Assembly: GCA_003994795.1 (NCBI GenBank)
Contig: AP018269.1
Span: forward strand, 3,835,677-3,899,676
DNA length: 64,000 nt
Direction of reading: 5' to 3'
From: Cylindrospermum sp. NIES-4074
Lineage (GTDB): Bacteria; Cyanobacteriota; Cyanobacteriia; Cyanobacteriales; Nostocaceae
Positions 1-8,859 of the stretch are shown piece after piece; position 1 is the stretch's first letter, and every line of letters starts with the position of its first letter. A program made the translations under genes and the position numbers. The notes under the pieces are model-generated. The model worked only from the letters and a program-made list of their open reading frames with translations. It was not told the DNA's origin and searched no databases.

Positions 1-310
1 CACAAATCCTGAACAGCCGGGATATGAAAAGTATGCTGTGTCAGAACTGACAACATACTTAAAAAAGGATGTTTGCAAAAAGACACCAGACTTGTTAGAA
101 AATTTAGTCAAATTCAATTGTAATAAGTTGGTTGATTCTGCTAACCCGCAAATCCGAGACATCATTAATGCAACTACAGTCAGACAAAACTACATTATTT
201 TTAGTGTTTATCGTACTGAGTTAAAAATTAGTGATTGGATACCTGCTTACAGCTTTGAGACAGTAGGAGCATTTAATAATTTTTATACCTACAAGTCTGA
301 ACAGCAATAA
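1..310 (+). CDS. DUF4359-like protein, C-terminal part (cut by window start)
   Basis: The frame is open from base 2 without a stop, so the gene begins before the window; the GTG at 38 is probably internal. The visible product is about 102 residues. It starts inside a TNPEQPGYEKYA segment followed by a helix with ELTTYLKKDVC, and resembles the small cyanobacterial DUF4359 family as I remember it. That family has a conserved Asn-Pro-x-x-x-x-Tyr start and two Cys residues; the second Cys here is in KFNCNK. Function is unknown; family members are usually short secreted or membrane-anchored proteins, but the N-terminus is not visible. The next gene starts 82 bp downstream on the same strand. Confidence 0.55.
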   Translation, partial: TNPEQPGYEKYAVSELTTYLKKDVCKKTPDLLENLVKFNCNKLVDSANPQIRDIINATTVRQNYIIFSVYRTELKISDWIPAYSFETVGAFNNFYTYKSEQQ

Positions 311-391
311 GTTCAACAGCAAAGCAGGAAATCTGGTAGTAGTAGGGAATACTTATATATATGGAAATCCCTGTAGAATTCTTACCTTGCG

Positions 392-1759
392 ATGAGTTTC
401 TGTACCAACCTTGGCTGTCTGCATCCTCAAAACCCTGATACATCTCAATTTTGTGCTAGCTGTGGTAAACCACTATTACTCAAAGACCGCTATCGATCGC
501 TTCACCAAATTGGACGAGGTGGCTTTGGTAGAACTTTTTTGGCTGTAGATGAGCATCTGCCTAACAAATCCAAGTGTGTAATCAAACAACTCTGTTATCC
601 AGCCACAGGGGAAAACCTGCGTAGGGTAGTACAGTTATTTCGTCAAGAAGCAGTACATCTCAATGAGTTGCAGCATCGCCAAATCCCTCAACTGCTAGCA
701 CACTTTGAACAAGAACAGCAATTTTATTTGGTGGAGGAATTAATTCCGGGACAATCACTAGCGCAGGAATTCCAAGAAAAAGGAGTTTTTAGTGCTACGG
801 AAATTTGGCAAGTGCTAAAAGATTTGTTACCAGTGTTGCAATTTGTCCATTCCCGTCAACTGATTCACCGGGATATTAAGCCAGGAAATATTATGCGGAG
901 GTATCCAGGGCAGGATCTAGTTTTGATTGACTTTGGAGTTGCTAAACAGATTACTGCTACTGCATTCCTGCATACGGGTACTACCATAGGCAGTCCAGAA
1001 TATATGTCCCCCGAACAAACGCGGGGTAAAGCGGTGCCAGCTAGTGACCTTTATAGCTTAGGTGTGACTTGCATTTACCTATTAACTGGGATTTCTCCCT
1101 TTGATTTATTTGATGTTACTAGCGATCGCTGGGCATGGCGAGATTATTTGCCCGGTGGACATGGTGTCAGCCCACATTTAGGGGAAATTCTGGATAAATT
1201 ACTGCAAAATGCCCTCTCCCAACGTTACCAATCTGCTACTGAAGTTTTGCAAGCGATTAATTCAGATCCACAACCCGCTAGAAAGAAGCCTGTTAATACC
1301 TTAATTTCGGAAACGGGAGTTGATTATCACCAGCTACGAGATTTACTCGCTGGGAAGAAATGGCAACAAGCGGATCAAGTAACTTGGGCGGTGATGTGCC
1401 AAGCTTTATCTAAGCCAGTGGGTAGTTATTTGTTTAGTAGTGAATTTCAAAGATTCCCTTGTGAGGATTTGCAGATAATTGACGAGTTGTGGACGAAATA
1501 TAGTCAAGGGCATTTTGGGTTTAGTATGCAAAGGCAAATTTACGAAAATTGCGATCGCGACTTTGGGCGATTTTGTGCGGCTGTGGGTTGGAATATCCCC
1601 CACTCAACTGCTTTGACCCAAAAATTAACCTTTCATATATCAGCACCAACAGGACATTTACCTTCGCACCTTTGGGCTGGTGGGACTCAATTATGGCGAC
1701 ACATCGGCGCTCTAGCTGCCAGACTGGCAACCTGTTACGATGTAGTTGAGATTGATTAA
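392..1759 (+). CDS. Zinc-ribbon Ser/Thr protein kinase with C-terminal GUN4 domain
   Basis: 455 residues. A four-cysteine zinc ribbon (Cys4, Cys9, Cys21, Cys24) is followed by a Hanks-type kinase domain. The kinase has the glycine loop GRGGFGR at 41-47, ATP-binding Lys65, the HRDIKPGN catalytic loop with Asp161, and DFG at 180-182, so it should be active. Residues 309-455 match a GUN4 domain (VDYHQLRDLL start, WTKYSQGHFGFS core). GUN4 domains bind Mg-porphyrins and stimulate Mg chelatase in the stand-alone protein; in kinase fusions the domain may be a tetrapyrrole sensor, which is inference. No transmembrane segment is visible. sirB begins 16 bp downstream, so co-transcription is likely. A paralogue with the same ribbon and kinase start lies at the window's other end (63639). 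Confidence 0.9.
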   Translation: MSFCTNLGCLHPQNPDTSQFCASCGKPLLLKDRYRSLHQIGRGGFGRTFLAVDEHLPNKSKCVIKQLCYPATGENLRRVVQLFRQEAVHLNELQHRQIPQLLAHFEQEQQFYLVEELIPGQSLAQEFQEKGVFSATEIWQVLKDLLPVLQFVHSRQLIHRDIKPGNIMRRYPGQDLVLIDFGVAKQITATAFLHTGTTIGSPEYMSPEQTRGKAVPASDLYSLGVTCIYLLTGISPFDLFDVTSDRWAWRDYLPGGHGVSPHLGEILDKLLQNALSQRYQSATEVLQAINSDPQPARKKPVNTLISETGVDYHQLRDLLAGKKWQQADQVTWAVMCQALSKPVGSYLFSSEFQRFPCEDLQIIDELWTKYSQGHFGFSMQRQIYENCDRDFGRFCAAVGWNIPHSTALTQKLTFHISAPTGHLPSHLWAGGTQLWRHIGALAARLATCYDVVEID

Positions 1760-1774
1760 CAATAACAACTGCCC

Positions 1775-2491
1775 ATGCCATCTGCATTACTATTGGTATC
1801 CCACGGAAGTCGTGATCCGCGTCCTGAAATTGCGATGCAGCAATTGGCAAGGCTGGTATGTCAAAAAAGCGAATATATGGTAGGTGTAGCGGCTTTGGAA
1901 TTGAATCCTCAGCCTTTACATACACAAATTAGTGAATTTGCCAAGAGTGCTTTAGCTTTTGGGCGTACTCGCTTGCAAATTTTACCTTTATTTCTGCTGC
2001 CGGGAGTTCATGTGATGACAGATATTCCCGCAGAAATAGCTCTGGCGCAAGAACTTGTGGGTGAAAGTATCATAATTGATTTGCGATCGCATTTAGGAAC
2101 TCACCCCCATTTGGGGAAGTTGGTCGCACAGCCCTTAGCTAAAATCAAACCAGAAGCAGCGATTTTGTTAGCTCATGGTAGCCGTCGTTCTGGTTCCCAA
2201 CAGCAATTAGCAGACATAGCCGCAAGTTTGGGAGCTGTAGCCGCTGCTTGGTCTGTACCTCCTAGTTTAGAATCGCGGGTGCAAGAGTTGGTAGCTGCTG
2301 GCTATCGGGAAATTGCAATTTTGTCATACTTTTTATTCGCTGGTGGCATAACTGATGCGATCGCCAAATCAGTAGAAGCGTTAAAATTACAATTTCCGGG
2401 GGTAACTTTCCAATTGACTGAACCTTTGGGAGCAAGTGCAGAACTAGCCGAGCTAATTTGGGATTTAATAGACCATGATCTCCACAGCTAA
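1775..2491 (+). CDS. sirB: Sirohydrochlorin ferrochelatase-like protein (CbiX/SirB)
   Basis: 238 residues in the two-repeat CbiX layout: an N-terminal half starting LLVSHGSRDPRPE and a C-terminal half starting LLAHGSRRSGSQ. The His in each HGSR is the expected metal or tetrapyrrole ligand. The enzyme inserts Fe2+ (or Co2+ in cobalamin makers) into sirohydrochlorin, the last step of siroheme synthesis for nitrite and sulfite reductases. The gene overlaps cobA by 17 bp if cobA starts at its first ATG, and the pair forms a siroheme module in which only the precorrin-2 dehydrogenase is missing locally. The metal specificity (Fe or Co) cannot be decided from the sequence. Confidence 0.88.
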   Translation: MPSALLLVSHGSRDPRPEIAMQQLARLVCQKSEYMVGVAALELNPQPLHTQISEFAKSALAFGRTRLQILPLFLLPGVHVMTDIPAEIALAQELVGESIIIDLRSHLGTHPHLGKLVAQPLAKIKPEAAILLAHGSRRSGSQQQLADIAASLGAVAAAWSVPPSLESRVQELVAAGYREIAILSYFLFAGGITDAIAKSVEALKLQFPGVTFQLTEPLGASAELAELIWDLIDHDLHS

Positions 2492-3260
2492 GGAGGGGAA
2501 AAAGTTTTTGGGTAAAGTTTATTTGGTAGGTGCGGGTCCCGGAGATCCAGGATTAATGACCCTGAAGGGAAAAGGTTTGTTGGGGTGTGCAGATGTAGTC
2601 ATCTACGACGCTTTAGTGAGTCCGGCAATTTTGGCGATGATTAATCCCCAAGCCGAGCAAATTAACGCCGGTAAGCGGATGGGGAGACATTCACTATTGC
2701 AGGAAGAAACCACCCAACTGCTGATAGAGAAAGTGCAAGATCATGCCATAGTGGTGCGGCTAAAAGGCGGAGATCCGTTTATTTTTGGTCGCGGTGGTGA
2801 AGAAATGGCGGAATTGGTAGAAGCGGGAATTGCGGTGGAAGTTGTGCCCGGTATCACATCGGGAATTGCCGCCGCCGCCTATGCAGGTATACCCTTAACC
2901 CATCGGCTGTATAGTTCATCAGTGACATTTGTGACAGGTCACGAAGCAGCGGGTAAATATCGCCCGGCAGTCAACTGGAATGCGATCGCACAAGGTTCCG
3001 AAACAATTGTAATTTATATGGGTATTCACAATCTGCCCTACATAGTCGAACAGTTAAGTTTAGCGGGGTTGAGTTTAGACACACCCATCGGTTTAGTGCG
3101 CTGGGGTACAAGGCCAGAACAGGAAGAATTAATTGGTCAATTGGGGACAATTGTTGAGCAAGTAGAGCAAACTAATTTTAGCGCTCCTGCGATCGCTGTC
3201 ATCGGCTCAGTAGTGAATATGCACAGCATTTTGTCTGGTTGTCGTCCAGTTCAGCTATAA
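2475..3260 (+). CDS. cobA: Uroporphyrinogen-III C-methyltransferase
   Basis: SAM-dependent methylation of uroporphyrinogen III at C2 and C7 to give precorrin-2, feeding siroheme and cobalamin. The family hallmarks are visible: VYLVGAGPGDPGLMTLKG near the N-terminus, RLKGGDPFIFGRGGEE in the middle and VPGITSG after it. The ATG at 2475 gives 261 residues but lies inside sirB. A TTG at 2508, in frame and 9 bp after a strong AGGAGGGG ribosome site (2491-2498), would start the protein at MGKVYLVGAG, which is the usual family start and may be the real one (250 residues). Translation is probably coupled to sirB. Confidence 0.92.
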   Translation: MISTAKEGKKFLGKVYLVGAGPGDPGLMTLKGKGLLGCADVVIYDALVSPAILAMINPQAEQINAGKRMGRHSLLQEETTQLLIEKVQDHAIVVRLKGGDPFIFGRGGEEMAELVEAGIAVEVVPGITSGIAAAAYAGIPLTHRLYSSSVTFVTGHEAAGKYRPAVNWNAIAQGSETIVIYMGIHNLPYIVEQLSLAGLSLDTPIGLVRWGTRPEQEELIGQLGTIVEQVEQTNFSAPAIAVIGSVVNMHSILSGCRPVQL

Positions 3261-3314
3261 ATAGCTGAAAATAATGTATAAAATAAAACTTATTGTGGGG
3301 TGGGCATCTTGCCC
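3261..3314. repeat. Left half of a dispersed spacer repeat, with left target duplication
   Basis: This is the left part of a palindromic intergenic repeat (GTGGGGTGGGCATCTTGCCC) that also occurs intact at 33219-33245 and interrupted at 40914. Bases 3303-3314 (GGCATCTTGCCC) recur at 3505-3516 on the other side of the inserted element. Confidence 0.75.
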
Positions 3315-3504
3315 ATTGGTGTCAACTTAAGCTCAACCCGTTGTCCCACAAACGTTTGACCCCACCCCTCAATCCCCTCCCCTCTTGAGGGGAGGGGAGG
3401 TTTTGCGTCAGCAAAGCCGGGGTGGGGTTCTTTGGGATTGGTTGGTAATTGAATAAGTTTGATATCATGTCATTACGAGGGCTTCACCTTAAGTTGACAC
3501 CAAT
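3315..3504. mobile_element. 190-bp MITE-like element with 17-bp perfect inverted repeats
   Basis: The ends are exact inverted repeats: ATTGGTGTCAACTTAAG at 3315-3331 and its complement at 3488-3504. The 12 bases GGCATCTTGCCC flank both ends (3303-3314 and 3505-3516) as a target-site duplication. An intact copy of the host repeat at 33219-33245 has this 12-mer only once and shows the empty site. The interior has no credible gene and contains a G/C-rich hairpin at about 3372-3398. The element must have moved with a transposase supplied in trans. The 12-bp duplication would fit an IS4-like family, which is inference. Confidence 0.8.
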
Positions 3505-3614
3505 GGCATCTTGCCCGCCCAAATACAAGAAAAACATCATGCACCCGTCGAACAGGCGAGACGCCTATTCTACAAAATATTTGGGATACTTTTGGGGTTG
3601 GGGATTAGGTCTCT

Positions 3615-4643
3615 TTACACAATGTGTTGAAAGATTGTTTTGAGTAAATCCCCTTGGGTAAAAGATTTAGGCAAATAGCCAGATGCTCTCACCATTTTAG
3701 CTTTTGCTCTATCCATTAACCCAGCTTTACCTGTCATCAGAATCACAGGAGTCCTCCTAAAATAAGTATGCTTACGTAGCAAAGAACATACCTCATAACC
3801 ATTTAATTTTGGCATCGCTACATCCAGCAAAATCAAGTCTGGTTTGATGCAGAGAATCTCTGTTAAAGCTTTGAAAGAATCGGTAACTCCAATAGCAGCA
3901 AATATTTTATCATCCAAATAACTGTTAATGGTATTCAATACTATAGGGCTATCAACAATACTGAAAATTGTGTAGGGTTTTTTGTCAGTTGCTTGTGAAG
4001 AGACTTGCTGATAGTTATTTTCAGTTACTTGAGAAACTTTTGGTTTTGAGTATTTCTCATTGGTTGTTGTTTTTGACTGACTTTGCTGCCAGAAGTGCGA
4101 ATATTGCTCATTCTTAACCTTTGAACCTGTTTGACACTGTTCAACTAATACACCCAAGTTCAGATGACAAAATTTAGGTAGATCATCCAGAAAGCTATCA
4201 GGAATAAATTCATAACACCCTTCTTCTAATTTGAGAAAGGATTCTAACACCTCAAGAGCCAATTGCTCAATTAATATTGCAGCTTGCAAAGGGCTAATAT
4301 ATTTCTGATTGACTAACCAGCAAATAGCCAAATAATCTGGATTTGGTATAGCTTGACTCTCAATTCCGGTCTCAAATATTGTCCGTAATTGCTCATGAAT
4401 GCCTATAGGAAGTGTAGAGATTTGCTGACTTAACCGCTGCAAGTTTCTGTAAAGCGGCTCAAACATTTTCTCAGAATAGCAGGCGTAAATCAGCTTACCT
4501 TCATCTATATATATTGACCAAGCACCAGCAGCGCTAAATACTTGCAAACAACCAGTTGCAGACTTACTGGTAATTTTTTTTAAGAGTGAAAGCGGTTGTA
4601 TTTTCTGGAAAAATCTGTATCTACTAATAGGAAGTGTTTTCAT
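3615..4643 (-). CDS. PatA-like response regulator (DUF4388-type N-domain plus receiver)
   Basis: 342 residues. The N-terminal roughly 190 residues (SLLKKITSKSATGCLQVF, then IYIDEGKLIYA) resemble the PatA N-terminal/DUF4388 domain. A low-complexity linker rich in Ser, Lys and Gln follows (about 175-215). The C-terminal CheY-like receiver has the phospho-acceptor Asp in LILLDVAMP, the Thr in ILMTGK and the Lys in YLPKSF. The usual acidic pair at the receiver start is weak (IVDSP), so metal binding may be altered. PatA-type regulators act in heterocyst patterning or pilus/phototaxis control; which applies here is unknown. No histidine kinase is adjacent. Confidence 0.85.
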   Translation of the reverse strand: MKTLPISRYRFFQKIQPLSLLKKITSKSATGCLQVFSAAGAWSIYIDEGKLIYACYSEKMFEPLYRNLQRLSQQISTLPIGIHEQLRTIFETGIESQAIPNPDYLAICWLVNQKYISPLQAAILIEQLALEVLESFLKLEEGCYEFIPDSFLDDLPKFCHLNLGVLVEQCQTGSKVKNEQYSHFWQQSQSKTTTNEKYSKPKVSQVTENNYQQVSSQATDKKPYTIFSIVDSPIVLNTINSYLDDKIFAAIGVTDSFKALTEILCIKPDLILLDVAMPKLNGYEVCSLLRKHTYFRRTPVILMTGKAGLMDRAKAKMVRASGYLPKSFTQGDLLKTIFQHIV

Positions 4644-5384
4644 TAAAACATCTCTAGGATGAAATAAAGATTGCCATGATCAACAGTAAATCACATGGTT
4701 AAAAATTCACAGCGAATTTGTTGGTAGTGCTGTCAGATAGATATAGCGATTCACGTTTGAGTGAGTATAGCAACCTCCCACTCTGAAGACCTAATACCTC
4801 ACACCCCACACCCCAGTTTCTAATAATCTCAACGGTAGTTCACACAAACTTAATATACTAGAACTGCTAAGGAGCAAAAGGCACAAATAATAACAAGAAA
4901 ACATTATGCCAAAAATCAGATTTGATTTCTGTATCTTTCGCTAATTAGGCGATTTTGGAAAATGGCTCCGGTACGCTACGCAAACGCGGCTACAAAAACA
5001 AAGTCCGTGAACGCAGACTAATTTAGATAAGACTTATACCGTTTCGCTTAAAGTTTGATACATCTTACATCTTGCACCAGTCCCAGCAACCGTCTCAGAA
5101 TGAATTCTGAGCCTAAAAGTCAAAGTCGTCTCAAGACGACTGAGAAAGAGTTTCCTGAGAGGATGTTTGTAAAGTATCAAGTCGTATCGAGATCCCCCCT
5201 AGCCCCCCTTAAAAAGGGGGGAATTGGAGTCAAAGTCCCCCTTTTTAAGGGGGACTTAGGGGGATCTCAATATTTTTGATAGATCACCAAGGACTTTTAA
5301 AACATCCTCTGATATCTCTCGTTCCTAGTCTCTGAATTGTGGATTAAGTAATAATAGTGGTAGTCATCAATATAGTGTAGCTAA
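4644..5384. other. Gene-poor spacer between divergent genes
   Basis: 741 bp between the PatA-like gene and the TPR-CHAT gene. It holds a Nostoc-type dispersed repeat near 4965-4995 (GGTACGCTACGCAAACGCGG), a large inverted repeat at 5191-5266 and a TCTCGTTCCTAGTCTCTGA motif at 5317-5335 that recurs after the CHAT gene at 8745. Short reading frames here have no coding character. Confidence 0.6.
5191..5266. repeat. Long palindromic spacer repeat (C-run / G-run arms)
   Basis: Two arms, GATCCCCCCTAGCCCCCCTT (from 5191) and its near complement ending at 5266, each also contain an inner palindrome (CCCCCTT, A/T run, AAGGGGG). The whole can fold into a cruciform. A shorter relative occurs at 48190-48230 upstream of the MazEF-like pair. 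Such repeats are dispersed in Nostoc spacers. Confidence 0.75.
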
Positions 5385-8300
5385 ATGACCCTACAAACAT
5401 TACTCCAGCAAGGACACGACCAACTAGACAGGGGAATTTACCAAGCAGCTTTTGAGACTTTTAAGCAAGCGGCTACACTGGAACTGCAAAACCCCCAGGT
5501 GTTCTATGGTTTGGGTTTAGCTTGCTTTCGGCTAGAACAATATCAAGAAGCGGTGGAATACCTCAACCAAGCTTTGGTCATTCAGCCTAAATATATTCTG
5601 GCATTAGCGCGGCGGGGTATGGCTTACAAAGAACTGAAGCAAACGCAGTTAGCAGATGCAGATTTTGAGGATGCGATCGCACTTTCCCCCCAAAATGCCG
5701 AAGATTGGCGCGGTAGAGGTATTGCGCTGGGTAATTTAGAGAGATATGAAGAAGCGATCGCATCATACGACAAAGCCATAGAAATCAAACCTGACTTCCA
5801 CGAAGCTTGGAACAACCGGGGAATTGCGCTGGGTAATTTAGGAAGAGATGAAGAAGCGCTCGCATCATACGACAAAGCCATAGAAATCAAAAATGACTTC
5901 CACGAAGCTTGGAATGGTCGGGGAATTGCGCTGCATGAGTTAGAGAGATATGAAGAAGCGATCGCATCATACGACAAAGCCATAGAATTCAAACCTGATT
6001 ACCACTATGCTTGGAACAACCGAGGATTTGTGCTGGATGAGTTAGGAAGACATGAAGAAGCGATCGCATCCTTGGACAAAGCCATAGAATTCAAACCCTA
6101 CTTCCACGAGGCTTGGTACAACAGGGGAAATACGCTGTATGCGTTAGAGAGATATGAAGAAGCGATCGTATCTTTCGACAAAGCCATAGAATTCAGACCT
6201 GATTACCACAATGCTTGGAACAACAGAGGAAATGCACTGTATGCGTTAGAGAGATATGAAGAAGCGATCGCATCATACGACAAAGCCATAGAATTCAAAC
6301 CTGACTTCCACGATGCTTGGAACAACCGAGGAAATGCGCTGGATGATTTAGGGAGACATGAAGAAGCGATCGCATCATACGACAAAGCCATAGAATTTAA
6401 ACCTGACTTACACGAAGCTTGGTTCAACCGGGGAAGTGCGCTGTTTCATTTAAAGAGATATGAAGATGCGATCGCGTCATACGACAAAGCTATAGAATTC
6501 AAACCTGATTACCACGAAGCTTGGTTCAATCGGGGAATTGCGCTGGGCAAGCTAGGGAGAGATGAAGACGTGATCGCATCTTTTGACAAAGCCATAGAAT
6601 TCAAACCTGATTACCACGATGCTTGGAACAACCGGGGAATTGCGCTAAATGAGTTAGGGAAACATGAAGAAGCGATTGCATCTTACGACAAAGCCATAGA
6701 ATTCAAACCTGACTTCCACCATGCTTGGAACAACCGGGGAATTGCGCTGAATGAGTTAGGGAAACAGGAAGAAGCGATCGCATCTTACGACAAAGCCGTA
6801 GAATTCAAACCTGACTTTCACGATGCTTGGAACAATCGGGGAAATGCGCTGAATGAGTTAGGGAGGTATGAAGAAGCGATCGCATCTTTTGACAAAGCCA
6901 TAGAATTCAAACTTGACTTCCACTATGCTTGGTACAACAGGGGAATTGCGCTGTTTCATTTAGGGAGATATGAAGAAGCTCTCGCATCTTTTGACAAAGC
7001 TATAGGATTCAAACCTGATTACCACGATGCTTGGTTCAATCGGGGAATTGTTCTGGGTAATTTAGGGAGAGATGAAGAAGCAATCGCATCCTGGTTAGAA
7101 GCGAAAGCCATCTGTGAACAAGCCTTAAATTCCCTAAGTTTTGAGAAGTTTCCCCAACGCAATATCCAAATATTGCAAAAATTATTGCAAGTGTGTTCAG
7201 CTTTAGGTGAGAGTGAAACATTCCAGAAACGCCAGGAAGAAGCGACGCAGCGACTTGAGGAATTAGTCAGTAAATGCAAATCTGAGGGAGAAAAAATCAA
7301 CCTTCGGCGAAAATATGCCGCTTTTGACCAATTGCGGGTAGATATCCGCCTTCAATCTCCAAATAAACAACAGCGCATCAAGGCTTTGGAATTAGCGGAA
7401 GCGCGTAAGAATATTTGTCTAGCTTGGTTGCGAAAAGGTTGGGATGATCAACCACCCAGTTTTGATTATGATGATATGCAAAAACTACTCAATCCCCAAA
7501 CTGCGGCGGTTTACTGGCACATCAGCCCCAATGCTATCACCACTTTTATTATCAAACACAATCAGCCACCTATAGTTTTATTTCCCGTAAAAAGAGAAAT
7601 ACAATTTTCCTTCAACTCCTTTTCTCAGACGTTTCCACAACTGAGAACATCTAACTTTTTAGATTATTTTCAGCAACTCAAACGCTTTCAAGAATGGATA
7701 CAGCAGTGGAAACGAGATTATCAAGATTATTGCGAAGGTAATTACACCAATACAGCCAAAGAAACAGCCCCTTGGCGGCAGAAAATGGACAATATGTTGC
7801 TGACTAAACTCCGCGACATCCTAGAAATCAACCGCATTCTAGAAAATCTCAGAGATGTTGAAGAATTGATATTAATTCCCCACCGAGAATTACATTTACT
7901 GCCTCTAGATTGCCTATTTCCCGGAAAATTCAACATCACATATTTACCAAGTTTTCAGATTGGTATCAAGCTTTTAGCCCAACCATCTTCATCACCGCAA
8001 GCAATAGTTAATGTAGCAAGCAATGAGTTAGCCTTTGCCACTATTGAATCGGTTGCACTGGCTTCACTATATCCAAAATGCCAGCAATTGCAAATCCCAC
8101 CCATCAGACACCAAGCCTTAATTACAGCTTTGCAACAAAACACAGGTTTATTTCATTTTGCTGGACATGGCAACCATATTCCAGAACAGCCGAGAGAGTC
8201 ATTTTTGATGTTAACTGAACCTGATAAATTGACATTAGGCGATATTATTGATAATAATGAATTAGACTTTAGTCAGTATGAATTAATTTGTCTTTCAGCT

Positions 8301-8708
8301 TGTGAAACAGGAATGAGTAGTTCAGAAAAACTGATTGATGAATATGTAGGTTTAGTAAGTGGTTTTCTAGCTAAGGGAGCGAACTATGTTGTTAGCACAT
8401 TATGGCGAGTTGATGAACAGTCAACTGCTATATTAATGATTAAATTCTACCAATTAATCAAAGAAAGTCTAACTCCTCCTGCTGCTTTGAGGCAAGCTAA
8501 AGAATGGCTGCGTCAGTTGACTCATCAAGGTTTAGCCGATTGGTATTTAGAGTTAGCCAATAAATTAAATGAACCCCTATGTAGAGAATACCTAAAAAAT
8601 GAAGTACAAAAAATTAAAAATGACCAAAATAAGATAACATCAAGTGAGCCTATTTATGCTCATCCTTATTATTGGGCTGGGTTTATTTTAACAGGTAAAT
8701 CAAGATGA
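5385..8708 (+). CDS. TPR-repeat CHAT-domain (caspase-like) protein
   Basis: 1107 residues. The N-terminus is a TPR superhelix: about three diverged TPRs (1-119), 13 nearly identical 34-residue units (120-561, consensus EEAIASYDKAIEFKPD), then a degenerate unit and a helical linker (to about 720). The C-terminal CHAT domain (CHF-class, related to caspases and separase) has the catalytic pair His928 in FAGHGN and Cys973 in LSACETG. CHAT proteases with TPR sensors cut partner proteins on activation; the best-known example is Csx29/TPR-CHAT in type III-E CRISPR. No CRISPR genes are present here. Two unknown genes follow in the same direction at 8860 and 9279 and are the likely partners or targets. 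Confidence 0.92.
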   Translation: MTLQTLLQQGHDQLDRGIYQAAFETFKQAATLELQNPQVFYGLGLACFRLEQYQEAVEYLNQALVIQPKYILALARRGMAYKELKQTQLADADFEDAIALSPQNAEDWRGRGIALGNLERYEEAIASYDKAIEIKPDFHEAWNNRGIALGNLGRDEEALASYDKAIEIKNDFHEAWNGRGIALHELERYEEAIASYDKAIEFKPDYHYAWNNRGFVLDELGRHEEAIASLDKAIEFKPYFHEAWYNRGNTLYALERYEEAIVSFDKAIEFRPDYHNAWNNRGNALYALERYEEAIASYDKAIEFKPDFHDAWNNRGNALDDLGRHEEAIASYDKAIEFKPDLHEAWFNRGSALFHLKRYEDAIASYDKAIEFKPDYHEAWFNRGIALGKLGRDEDVIASFDKAIEFKPDYHDAWNNRGIALNELGKHEEAIASYDKAIEFKPDFHHAWNNRGIALNELGKQEEAIASYDKAVEFKPDFHDAWNNRGNALNELGRYEEAIASFDKAIEFKLDFHYAWYNRGIALFHLGRYEEALASFDKAIGFKPDYHDAWFNRGIVLGNLGRDEEAIASWLEAKAICEQALNSLSFEKFPQRNIQILQKLLQVCSALGESETFQKRQEEATQRLEELVSKCKSEGEKINLRRKYAAFDQLRVDIRLQSPNKQQRIKALELAEARKNICLAWLRKGWDDQPPSFDYDDMQKLLNPQTAAVYWHISPNAITTFIIKHNQPPIVLFPVKREIQFSFNSFSQTFPQLRTSNFLDYFQQLKRFQEWIQQWKRDYQDYCEGNYTNTAKETAPWRQKMDNMLLTKLRDILEINRILENLRDVEELILIPHRELHLLPLDCLFPGKFNITYLPSFQIGIKLLAQPSSSPQAIVNVASNELAFATIESVALASLYPKCQQLQIPPIRHQALITALQQNTGLFHFAGHGNHIPEQPRESFLMLTEPDKLTLGDIIDNNELDFSQYELICLSACETGMSSSEKLIDEYVGLVSGFLAKGANYVVSTLWRVDEQSTAILMIKFYQLIKESLTPPAALRQAKEWLRQLTHQGLADWYLELANKLNEPLCREYLKNEVQKIKNDQNKITSSEPIYAHPYYWAGFILTGKSR
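5742..7067 (+). repeat. 13 tandem 102-bp TPR-encoding units
   Basis: From AGA (Arg120) at 5742 to 7067 the DNA repeats with an exact 102-bp period 13 times (13 x 102 = 1326 bp), with no indels. Most units carry a GCGATCGC or GCGATCG octamer at the same place and share long stretches of identical DNA, pointing to recent expansion or gene conversion. The array is coding and in frame throughout. Confidence 0.95.
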
Positions 8709-8744
8709 AAAACCTACACGTTCCTAAGAACTCTGGACAAATTT

Positions 8745-8770
8745 CTCGTTCCCAGTCTCTGACTGGGAAT
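8745..8770. repeat. Dispersed hairpin repeat after the CHAT gene
   Basis: TCTCGTTCCCAGTCTCTGA begins at 8745, and TTCCCAGT / ACTGGGAA (8750-8770) form an 8-bp stem. A diverged copy without the second arm lies at 5317-5335, so the motif flanks the CHAT gene on both sides. It could act as a weak transcript-end hairpin; there is no T-run. Confidence 0.55.
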
Positions 8771-8859
8771 GAAATCCAAGAGGCTCTTCCTCAATTCTAG
8801 ATTTGAGGTACTAGCCCTCGCAACCTGCATTCCCAAACCAAAACCCCTAATATAATATT

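Noticed and set aside
3449-3643. 64-codon plus-strand frame
   Set aside because: It spans the MITE's right end and target duplication and reads through repeat DNA; not coding.
5624-6427. Minus-strand open frames inside the TPR array
   Set aside because: They are antisense shadows of the repeat units, rich in Ser/Ala, and have no independent support.
5742-7067. CRISPR-like regularly spaced repeats
   Set aside because: The repeats are contiguous 102-bp coding units of TPRs in one open frame, with no spacers and no cas genes.
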